DNA of 64,000 nt from Nereocystis luetkeana (lineage: Eukaryota; Sar; Phaeophyceae; Laminariales; Laminariaceae). Location of the stretch: positions 9,204,528 to 9,268,527 of the forward strand of contig JARUPZ010000015.1 in the NCBI GenBank assembly GCA_031213475.1, written 5' to 3'. The translations under genes were made by a program, and so were the position numbers. The notes below the pieces were generated by a model, which ran no database searches, had not been told where the DNA came from, and worked only from the letters and a program-made list of their open reading frames with translations. Shown in pieces: positions 58,201-64,000 of the stretch. Position 1 is the stretch's first letter, and each line of letters opens with the position of its first letter.

Positions 58201-59510
58201 ATATAGGAGTAATGTAGGCTACCCCTGCCCCTCTTACCTCTTCGTCGGTCATGTCCGGGTACTCCTCCCCTTCCGGGATGGCCCCCAGAGGAGCCGCAGG
58301 GGGAGACGGGGTTTTCGCTACGGTCGCCAGCTGAGGCGTTTCTTTCGAGCACATGGTGCTCCCTGCCTGAGGAGGCTTGTTGCCTGAAGGGGCAGGGGAT
58401 GCGGGGACAAGCGGAAACAGCGACAAGGAGTGAGTGATGGCCACGGTCAGAGTTTGCATGAAATGATGGTCCAGAAGAGCTTGGGAGGGAGCAACGGACA
58501 ACAAGAACATAAGAAAACCTTGGGCCGATTGATGGCAGAGGGGGCGGGGGTGTATTCATGCCATGCATGGCCGTAGGCGTATGGCCATAGACCCTGTAAA
58601 TCATCCCTGCAATGTCGGGACGGGGCGTGTCGGGCTTTCACCAATCAGACAGACATTGCTTGCATCAAGCGTGAAGCACCGTGAGGTGTTCGGCGACTCC
58701 CATGAAGAGTGAGCTGCGTACTACTAAAAACCGCTTATGAGGCGGATTTTCTTGCATGTGGATGGCAGCGTCGAATGTGGGGGGAGGGGGAGGGGGCGTT
58801 TCTTTAGAACACAGGGTGCTACTCACCTCGGGGGGCTTGTTGCCTGGGGGGACAGGGGACACGGGGGTGACGATGGACACGATCAGAGTGCATATTTATA
58901 CGACGAAGGCCCGGGAGAGGGTGAGAGGGAAAAACACAAACTACTAGGAATTAGTGCGGGGTAGTTTTCGTGCCGTTAAAAAGGGTGAAGAGGGATCAAT
59001 TTCGATTTGAAAAAAAAAAGTGGCAGCAGTTCTACACGGGGTGTACAAGGCCTTCAAAACTGAAACCCCTTGATTAAGGGACAAACTACTTGAAACCACG
59101 ATTGCGCCGTAGTATTGGTACTATGATACCGTATAAAACCCAAATACTAACACCCCCCGACGAATGTCAGGGTTGATTTTTCTCCAGGACATGCCTCAAG
59201 GGGGGAGCGCCCAACGAAAATGGCGGCTTTGGGGAGATCTCGTCGAGATCCTTTTCCATAAACGCGTCGCTTGGGGCTTGCGCTCTCCCCGTCGTCGAGA
59301 AGCTCAGCTATGAAAAAAATACGCCCGGGGGGGTGTGTTATCTCATCACCCTAGTGTGATAGTGTAATTTAGGTAGCACAACAAGCATGGTGGCGAAAAA
59401 AACTCGTACTCGTAGTGGGGAGAGATGGCGAACGCGACCAGAGCCCGGATACGATGGCGATCAGCAAGAGGTAGAAGGATGGGGCAAACAAAAGGTTAAG
59501 AAGACAAAAA

Positions 59511-59549
<39 letters not shown>

Positions 59550-62500
59550 ACAACAACAACAACCTGGGCCGATGACAGCGGAGAGGGAGCGTCTCGTCTC
59601 GTCTCGTCTCTTCTCACCTCCGTTGCCCGAAGCCTTCACAAAGCTTCCGTCGCGGGGCTTGCTGTGCGACGTGTACAGCTGCTCGTCGAGGTGGGACAGC
59701 CCGAAAGAAGAAGGGCTGCGCTCCATCGCGTTTGTGTCCAGGAACGAGATGCCGAAGAACCCGAAAAAGTACGCCATGCACCCGGACCTGTTAAAAGAAA
59801 ACGCGCAAGACACAGGAAGCGTTTCGAACAAGGAGCGGGGGGTACTCATGTCATGCATGGCCGTAGTCGTATGGTCGTAAGACCCTCGCACCCCTACAGT
59901 GCCGGGAAGGAGCATGTCGGGAGTCAACGGAATCGTTCGGCGAAAAAAGACGTCATGCACTCGGACCTATCGAATAAGTGCACCACACATAAATAGACTT
60001 TCCAACAAGGGAGGGGAGGCGACGGAACCGATAGGCAGCAGAGAACACAATGCACCGGGTGTGTCAAAACCCAATATCAAGCCGTGCTAGAGTATACCCT
60101 GGTATACGTTATATACTGGTATGGGTTTTTGCATTTTTGGGCCTAAACAAATATGATTAAAGGCTCCCCCCATACTGGTAAGGGTCTTTGCATTTTTCAG
60201 CCTAAAAAAACATTATTAAGGGCTCCCCCCAACGAAGAATCTACCCAACACTAATAGGGTTCGATGTGATTCACACTATATCTTCGTTAGATAAATATCA
60301 CGTGGGAACATAGTAATCACACCCAGACATTACCTATACAACAGTGAATACAACAACAATCGTGGGTTCAAAATAATATGCTCCCCCGTAATACATAGCC
60401 CATGGGATTGCTCGTGTCTGGGCCTTAACTTCCTATTGTTCTTAAAACCCTTTCAGGACTGCAGTCCCGTTTTGGGGACAAATTACTTATAATTTGACTG
60501 GTTTGTCCCCAAAACGGGGCTGCGGTTCTAGAAGGGTTAAATGTCACAAGAGATCCTCAAGTGGAACGCCTCCGCATAATTAGGAGCTACCCCGACCGTA
60601 GCACGCATCTACGAAAATAACATGTATCTTGTGGGCGCAGCGTATGGAAGCATTTCGACTAAAGGCGGGGAGGGGGGGGATGGGGGCCCGGCATCATCAT
60701 TCCGCCAATGAGTACGCACGCTGTCAAAGTGGGTGTGAGGGTATCTGGTGATGCGCCCGGCCTAACGAACATCTCCACTCATTTGGGGAGGGGGGTGGGG
60801 TGCAAGGTGCAGGCCATACACCCCAAGGTGGAGTCTTGCGGCAGCGGCACGCCCCCCCCCCCCCCCCCTCCCCGCCTACCCCACCCAACCCCTCCCGAGT
60901 GCTTACGAAAGAAGCCAAGACAGACCGCTCATTTTGGGCGCGTCAAGACCTATCCTGGCCTTGACACATCATCACGGAGACCCATCGTAAATACGCCCAA
61001 AATAAGCCCAAAGAACCCACTGTGTTGCGTTTATCTCGAGAACCATTGCGTGAATCAAAAATGTCGTCTGTGCACGACACGCGGTTGATGATGGGCTTTC
61101 CATCGATGCTACATTTTGTAGCCTAAAGAAATACGCTGGGAAGCTTCTCTTTTCTCTCCCCCCGCCTTAGGCCTCTATATATGGGACCACCGTGATAGCT
61201 ACGAGTACCGTCGTGGTTCCTTTATAGTGCCTGTGGAATCGCTTGGCACAGATGAGATGACCAGTGTATCAGTGTGCTATTAATAGTACCGGTTGCCGTT
61301 ACTATAGTGCCGGTATTGTTGACTGGCACTATAGAGGGACTACTGCCGTACATAGTGTATGTAGGGAGAGGGGCGGCAACCCCACCCCACCCCACCCCTC
61401 GGAGTCCCTAACAACTTATCGTGTCACAAAGAGAACGGTCTATTTCGGGCGCGTCGACCCCTCTTTTGGCCTCACTATTAATATTAGTACTGTAGTTAAG
61501 TGGGCGGTCAGTCAAGGCGTCAAGCAGAAAGCACAACGACGCCAGGAGAGACCATAGTTTCATTTTTTTCGGGCGAGTTAATCCTTTCAGGGCAAAAACC
61601 GCGGTCCCGTATTGGGGACAAACCACTCAAATCCCAAGTACTTTCTCCCCAGAACGGGACTGCAGCCTAAAAGGGTCAAGGTCCATTGTGACCTTACTTA
61701 TTCTACGGTAGTTTTAGTGCAGGGGGTCGGACAGTCGAGCGGTCAGACCGCGGTATCCTAAAAATAGCATATCTGGTGGCATCTTTGGACGCGTCAAGGT
61801 CTCTTGTAGCTTTACGGAACTATTTTTAGTGCAGTCGAAGGGTCAAACCGCGGTCTCCTACCACTAGACTAGCTTTTTTGGGCGCGTCAAGGTCTCTTGT
61901 GGCTTTCTTAGACTGTTTCTAGTGCAGTCCAAGGGTCAAACCGCAGTCTCTCATAGCATGTTTGGGCGCGTCAAGGCCTCTTGACGTGGCTATACTATAC
62001 CTGGTAATGTTTTCGAGTACGGGGGGCGGTCAGTCAAGGGATCAAACCACGGTCTCCCACTGGTAGTACATTTGGGCCCGTCAAGGCCTCTCGTGGTCTC
62101 ATCGCACTGTTTTCAGTGTATGAGGGCGGCCAGTTATAGAATCAGACCGTGATCTCCCCTAACAACATCGTTGGGCGCGTCAAGGCCGCTTGTGGCCTCA
62201 TCATACTGTTTTTAGCGTCTGCGGGCGGTCAGCCACGGGGTCAAACCGCGGTCAACTATAAACTAACCCGTTTAGGACTGCACCCCTTGTGGGGACAAAA
62301 TACTTGAGACTAAAATAATATTAAGGTTCATGCTCAGCAGTGCAGTACTATTATTAATAGCACGTTTGGTCCTTGTCCTCACCAAATGACGAGGATCGGG
62401 AACAGCCCGCCGTTTCCGTTCTCCGCATGGCTCATGGTCCGGTAGTTGAACACCACGTACGTGATCGAGCACACGAACAGCGCGATCACGAGGTAGTTGA

Positions 62501-62556
62501 GCATGCGGAGCACCTCCCATCGCGGCCTCGGCTCCGCGGACCGCTGCTTCACCGGC
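48472..62556 (-). CDS. HMGR: HMG-CoA reductase (3-hydroxy-3-methylglutaryl-coenzyme A reductase), eleven exons, 5' end not found
   Basis: Reduces HMG-CoA to mevalonate with two NADPH, the committed step of the mevalonate route to sterols and isoprenoids, in the ER membrane. Exons in order: 62556-62383, 59787-59618, 58383-58238, 57318-57178, 56871-56740, 55874-55667, 55046-54913, 54123-53965, 53373-53182, 50926-50778, 48607-48472. All phases match and give 579 residues. Two membrane segments ([29 protein letters not shown]…[12 protein letters not shown]) resemble the plant-type enzyme. Catalytic residues are all present: Glu in MATTEGCLVAS, Lys in [11 protein letters not shown], Asp in GQDPAQNV, His in [15 protein letters not shown]-binding DAMGMNM and GTIGGGT are kept. 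One intron is GC-AG. The start codon must be above 62556 or in an extension of that exon. No frameshift, so probably functional. Confidence 0.93.
49408..49506. mobile_element. MITE-2 copy in HMGR intron 10
   Basis: aacctttaggccgatctgcagtcccg … gcaaaccactcaaattctaagtagtttgcc … ctgcagtcttgaaag. Palindromic. Confidence 0.75.
50416..50512. mobile_element. MITE-2 copy in HMGR intron 10
   Basis: caacccttttacgactgcagtcccgtttggaggacaa … gggactgcagtcctaaaaag. Near-perfect palindrome. Confidence 0.8.
50528..50638. mobile_element. MITE-1 subfamily copy in HMGR intron 10
   Basis: Ends TTTTCGG / CCGCGAAAA flanked by TA (50526-50527, 50639-50640), interior catagtaatcaggacc … ggtcctgattacta. A diverged subfamily, also represented at 63294-63401. 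Confidence 0.65.
50778..50926 (-). CDS. HMGR: HMGR exon 10
   Basis: 149 nt, acceptor tgtgcacag above 50926, donor AA|GTGAGT below 50778. Encodes [20 protein letters not shown] and CLDIVGC…PGENAQQMA, the segment with the NADPH-binding GTIGGGT. Confidence 0.95.
51297..51640. repeat. Palindrome with arms of about 170 bp and almost no spacer
   Basis: Left arm 51297-51468 and right arm 51469-51640 are inverted copies of roughly 94% identity, meeting at ttgtgcacacaattg. Each arm has an open frame reading …VPWRRG…[19 protein letters not shown]… away from the centre. The right arm has an extra GTAC (tacgtacgta) not in the left. Unknown origin; could be a mobile-element fragment duplicated head to head. 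Confidence 0.8.
52340..52620 (+). repeat. 67-bp satellite, four copies
   Basis: Unit aggggcggtcagtcaagggc…caaaccgcagtctcctgtgcattgcgaaagtattcctagtatag repeats with exact 67-bp period (52343, 52410, 52477, 52544). The last unit is diverged. The core gcggtcagtcaaggg…tcaaaccgc folds into a hairpin and recurs in the array at 61.7-62.26 kb. Confidence 0.9.
52749..52844 (-). pseudogene. Partial duplicate of HMGR exon 9 (potential in-frame cassette)
   Basis: On the minus strand [12 protein letters not shown]…[10 protein letters not shown] followed by a GTAAGT donor matches [12 protein letters not shown]…[10 protein letters not shown] of exon 9 (53182 onward). About 63 of 75 aligned bases agree, no stop or frameshift. 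The first 75 bp of the real exon's upstream half are absent. A possible acceptor (cttttgtgtag above 52844) would make a 96-nt exon, phase 0 both ends. Could be a relic or an alternative exon. Confidence 0.75.
52940..53065. repeat. Dispersed repeat with CCCTAACCCTAA, copy 2
   Basis: Same order of islands as 22590-22715 (ggatctttaggttg, ttttggttcctgttgggatcaagg, gactctaaccctaaccctga). Confidence 0.65.
53182..53373 (-). CDS. HMGR: HMGR exon 9
   Basis: 192 nt, 64 codons, phase 0 both ends. Acceptor tattaatag above 53373, donor CTC|GTGAGT below 53182. Encodes [20 protein letters not shown] and the active-site Asp in [19 protein letters not shown]. Confidence 0.96.
53708..53827. mobile_element. 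MITE-1 copy with two 7-bp insertions
   Basis: TA-flanked (53706-53707, 53828-53829). Compared with other MITE-1 copies it has TACCTGGTA at 53728-53736 and TACCAGGTA at 53761-53769, each exactly 7 bp longer than the consensus at that place. Confidence 0.9.
53842..53945. mobile_element. MITE-1 copy adjacent to HMGR exon 8 donor
   Basis: TTACGGGGGACCATAGTTAA … AACTATGCCCCCCCGTAA, right TA at 53946-53947. Only 19 bp lie between it and the exon edge at 53965. Confidence 0.9.
53965..54123 (-). CDS. HMGR: HMGR exon 8
   Basis: 159 nt, 53 codons. Encodes [20 protein letters not shown]…[15 protein letters not shown] with the active-site Lys. Donor AAG|GTGAGG. The acceptor (gatgacgaag) lacks a clear pyrimidine tract but is fixed by phase and by family alignment. 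Confidence 0.95.
54453..54557. mobile_element. MITE-1 copy in HMGR intron 7
   Basis: Near-consensus element, TA at 54451-54452 and 54558-54559. Confidence 0.92.
54559..54701 (+). repeat. Tandem duplication of about 70 bp
   Basis: actaccaggtacaggtatacccatacggattccc…ccacaaacagct occurs twice. Copy 1 runs into tattacgggg; copy 2 runs into tacctggtattacgggg, i.e. the same junction plus 7 bp. Confidence 0.9.
54702..54806. mobile_element. MITE-1 copy in HMGR intron 7
   Basis: TA at 54700-54701 and 54807-54808. Interior inverted relative to the 54453 copy (ggtttttatgg side to the right). Confidence 0.9.
54913..55046 (-). CDS. HMGR: HMGR exon 7
   Basis: 134 nt. Acceptor gccacgacag above 55046, donor CAGGAT|GTGAGG below 54913. 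Encodes [20 protein letters not shown] and [11 protein letters not shown], the conserved cofactor-binding stretch. Confidence 0.96.
55047..55666 (-). other. HMGR intron 6, with long G and C runs
   Basis: A run of 29 G (55209-55237) and one of 28 C (55371-55398) stand 133 bp apart and could pair. C/T-rich sequence fills 55400-55660. Confidence 0.85.
55667..55874 (-). CDS. HMGR: HMGR exon 6
   Basis: 208 nt, phase 0 to 1. Encodes [37 protein letters not shown] and a helical stretch to AFETTTSF. Acceptor accgacacag, donor TTCG|GTGAGG. Confidence 0.96.
55875..56739 (-). other. HMGR intron 5 (GC-AG)
   Basis: The 5' splice site reads GAG|GCGAGT, the 3' site ACACAG|GGT. Only this GC donor gives the conserved MATTEGCLVAS across the junction. 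The interior is CAGCAACA-rich (56190-56420). Confidence 0.88.
56740..56871 (-). CDS. HMGR: HMGR exon 5
   Basis: 132 nt, 44 codons. Encodes [31 protein letters not shown] and VPMATTE; the Glu at the exon end is a catalytic residue. Acceptor accatgcag above 56871. Confidence 0.96.
56872..57177 (-). other. HMGR intron 4
   Basis: 306 bp, made mostly of degenerate repeats of gggcgtttccatg…tatggcaaat (56940-57145). Confidence 0.75.
57178..57318 (-). CDS. HMGR: HMGR exon 4
   Basis: 141 nt, 47 codons. Encodes [29 protein letters not shown] and [13 protein letters not shown], the start of the catalytic region (N domain). Acceptor gtttccag, donor CAG|GTGAAG. Confidence 0.95.
57319..58237 (-). other. 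HMGR intron 3 with X fragment and two tandem repeats
   Basis: Contains an X fragment (57490-57600) bordered by G runs (57485-57495; 57599-57620), two 62-bp units (57655-57778: cgatgtgccgaga…catactactgaagcctcg) and three units of about 92 bp (57783-58037: caatttgcctcgcaaggcaaatgtttctgactg…). Confidence 0.8.
58238..58383 (-). CDS. HMGR: HMGR exon 3 (linker)
   Basis: 146 nt, phase 1 in, phase 0 out. Encodes a Pro/Ala-rich linker between membrane and catalytic parts ([14 protein letters not shown] … [11 protein letters not shown]). Acceptor ccccttcag above 58383, donor GAG|GTAAGAG. Linkers of this kind are variable in the family, so the exon is assigned by splice phase. Confidence 0.88.
58548..58765 (-). 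repeat. Repeat X fragment in HMGR intron 2
   Basis: ggggtgtattcatgccatgcatggccgtagg…tcgggctttcaccaatcag…gcttgcatcaagcgtgaagcaccgtgaggtg…cttatgaggcggatt: the right half of X, reverse orientation. Confidence 0.75.
58784..58905 (-). pseudogene. Partial duplicate of HMGR exon 3
   Basis: Minus strand: cccccag|GCAACAAGCCCCCCGAG… reads [17 protein letters not shown], matching [17 protein letters not shown] of exon 3, including its acceptor and upstream intron. Homology stops near 58784 and repeat X sequence begins soon after, so the copy is truncated. The mutation CAGGCA to GAGGTGAGT creates a new donor-like site. Confidence 0.75.
58906..59617 (-). other. Rest of HMGR intron 2
   Basis: Includes an AAC/CAA repeat (59514-59562). 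No exon seen. Confidence 0.5.
59618..59787 (-). CDS. HMGR: HMGR exon 2 (second membrane segment)
   Basis: 170 nt, acceptor cttttaacag above 59787, donor GGAG|GTGAGAAG below 59618. Completes Trp at the junction and encodes [20 protein letters not shown], then a hydrophilic stretch to [16 protein letters not shown] is close to the second membrane segment of plant HMGRs. Confidence 0.9.
59836..59940 (-). repeat. Repeat X terminal fragment
   Basis: gcggggggtactcatgtcatgcatggccgtagtcgtatgg…ccctacagtgccggg, only 49 bp from HMGR exon 2. Confidence 0.75.
60443..60540. mobile_element. MITE-2 copy in HMGR intron 1
   Basis: aaaccctttcaggactgcagtcccgttttggggacaaat … gtccccaaaacggggctgcggttctagaagggtt. 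Long palindrome. Confidence 0.82.
61577..61680. mobile_element. MITE-2 copy in HMGR intron 1
   Basis: ttaatcctttcagggc … ggtcccgtattggggacaaa … agaacgggactgcagcctaaaagggt. Confidence 0.78.
61690..62260 (+). repeat. Degenerate satellite array, unit about 80-115 bp, six copies
   Basis: Each unit has gggcggtcagtcaaggg…tcaaaccgcggtctcc, then tttgggcgcgtcaaggcctcttgtggc and tgtttttagtg. The first core is shared with the 67-bp satellite at 52.34 kb in another intron of the same gene. A partial unit also lies at 61500-61530. Confidence 0.8.
62383..62556 (-). CDS. HMGR: HMGR exon 1 (of those seen; first membrane segment)
   Basis: 174 nt, acceptor cgttacgtccag with a strong pyrimidine tract above 62556, donor ATTTG|GTGAGG below 62383. 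Encodes [20 protein letters not shown], the first membrane segment and [10 protein letters not shown]. If the acceptor is not used, the frame stays open upstream to ATGs at about 62645 and 62726, which would be alternative starts. Confidence 0.82.
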
Positions 62557-64000
62557 CTGGACGTAACGGACGAACAGACGGACGTAAGTACGAGAGGACG
62601 GACGAACGGTCGGCCAGGAGGAAGACAATGAGAAAATAGGAACATGGTAGAACAATAAATCCCTATCACAACAAAAAATATGTACCAGTCATCACGATAA
62701 AAACAGCGAAAAGAGAAAGGAAACAAGATGACAAATTTAAGAAAACAAGAAACTCACAGAAGATAAATAAACAGAGACAAGCCTACAACAAAACGACGAT
62801 GCCGGTAGGTTTTGAGAACGATCGGAGTTGGGGCAGCTAGATTTTGCGAATCGACCGCTCGCTTCGGACCCAGGCTCAGCAACCATTAGAACAAGCGGAC
62901 AACTACTTCGAGTACCAATAACTGTGCCGTGAGCGCGCCAAATGGCGCGCCGTGCACATGTCGCAATCCCAGTTGGGAAAGACACTCCATGCAAAAAAAC
63001 GGCATCCCAGGGCCAAGCCCCAGACTGCTCCCCCCGTATGGCTGATACGGTAGTCGGTATAACTGTTGTTATCATGAGGGGGTATTAACTACAAGAACAG
63101 TCACCCTTTTGGGGCGTCAAGGGGAAAACATGGTGTAAAGAAGAGTGACAGCGACTGTCACATGGATCAGGCCGGGTTGCCGAGGCAGAGGGAGAGCACC
63201 TGAGCCACAACGCAAGGAGGTCTCGGACACGTGCGCCGCATCATCACTGCTGTAATCGTACCGCTACTACGTACGTACGTGCTCTCACCATCAATAGGGG
63301 GAACATTGAAATCAGGACCAAAATATGGCGCGTAAACATGGGGGAATATAGGAGTTGAGGGTGCATCGTGGGTTCTGATTGTTACATATGCCCACCCGTA
63401 ATAGCACAGTTGGTGCGACGGTGCCGGGGCATGCAGGGAAATAGTAGTGTTGTATACGTACAATATCGTGCATATAATACTCGGAGAGCAGTAGAGCTAC
63501 AGTAGTACAGCCTACAGCACTTCAACTTGAACATTCGCGGGCCTGGACAGTTGCTCCGTCGGCCCTTTCGGCGCGAGAGCGACTTGGCACTCTAGCGGGA
63601 CTCCCAATGACACAACGTCAAAGCCTGTATCAATAACTGGTACACATATTTTTTTTTGAAAATTGTGGCAGTACGGTATCTACTCACGCTATCAATAGAT
63701 ACACTTAAATCAACACTATTCGTAATACTGTACGTACCGCGTACGTACGTCACTTCGAGGCAAAACCAACACCGAACTGGATGGCCCTCGTAATATTCCA
63801 ACTACTGTACTTTAAGTCAGATCTAGCCATGTTGTCCCCATCCTCCAAGACGGATTATTCTTACGCACCTCTGCGGTCGCCTGCCACCTGCACTTCTGTA
63901 ATCTTCTCCCGCGCACTTTTCGAGCAACTCCCCCGTACTATAATAATGGTTTCAAATGACCTCACAGACAGCGCTTATGAATAGAGCGTATAGAAGAGTC
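62557..64000. other. Region 5' of HMGR exon 1
   Basis: Should hold the HMGR start exon or its promoter, but nothing can be assigned. It includes a MITE-1 subfamily copy (63294-63401) and GTACGTAC-type palindromes (63270-63285, 63725-63755). Confidence 0.3.
63294..63401. mobile_element. MITE-1 subfamily copy (diverged)
   Basis: gggggaacattgaaatcaggaccaaaata … tgggttctgattgttaca…cccacccgta; related to 50528-50638 by interior and ends. Confidence 0.6.

Larger units (their letters stand above)
59788..62382 (-). other. HMGR intron 1 (of those seen)
   Basis: 2.6 kb with an X fragment, two MITE-2 copies, a MITE-1 relative (about 60300-60395) and a satellite array. C run at 60850-60867. Confidence 0.8.

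Overview
The window looks like nuclear DNA of a eukaryote with spliceosomal introns, most likely a photosynthetic stramenopile such as a brown alga. The reasons are GT-AG and occasional GC-AG introns of 0.4 to 4 kb, a U2 snRNA-like gene, tRNA-derived SINEs, many small TA-flanked inverted-repeat elements, proteins rich in Ala, Gly and Arg tracts, and a two-membrane-segment HMG-CoA reductase of the plant-like type. The lineage is an inference; no rRNA or organelle marker is present.

There are two clear protein genes, both on the minus strand. On the right (48.47-62.56 kb) is HMG-CoA reductase, in eleven recognisable exons whose phases join perfectly: two membrane segments, a linker, then the whole catalytic domain with its Glu, Lys, Asp and His residues. 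The first exon(s) with the start codon were not found. Its introns hold MITEs, two satellite arrays, a 340-bp palindrome, long G and C runs and two partial copies of the gene's own exons. On the left (7.58-15.64 kb) six phase-compatible exons encode about 1,146 codons of an unrecognised, low-complexity, partly charged/helical protein, open at both ends. A further minus-strand exon (1-666) touches the left edge.

Between about 15.7 and 48.4 kb there is almost no convincing protein-coding sequence. It is a nest of mobile DNA: six copies of tRNA-derived SINE family A, two of family B and one of family C (A, B and C share a core); two hAT-like elements; a PIF/Harbinger-like MITE; three further MITE families; large fold-back structures (26.1-27.6 and 22.7-23.2 kb); and a dispersed repeat with C-rich ends, here called X. 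A U2 snRNA-like sequence lies directly against a family A SINE at 29.56-29.75 kb.

The most unusual signal is a 9-bp motif, TACCTGGTA or TACCAGGTA, seen 22 times where about 0.5 is expected. In six places a related copy of the same repeat lacks exactly 7 bp, as if TA had become TA-CCWGG-TA. This looks like the excision footprint of a TA-targeting transposon, or a micro-insertion.
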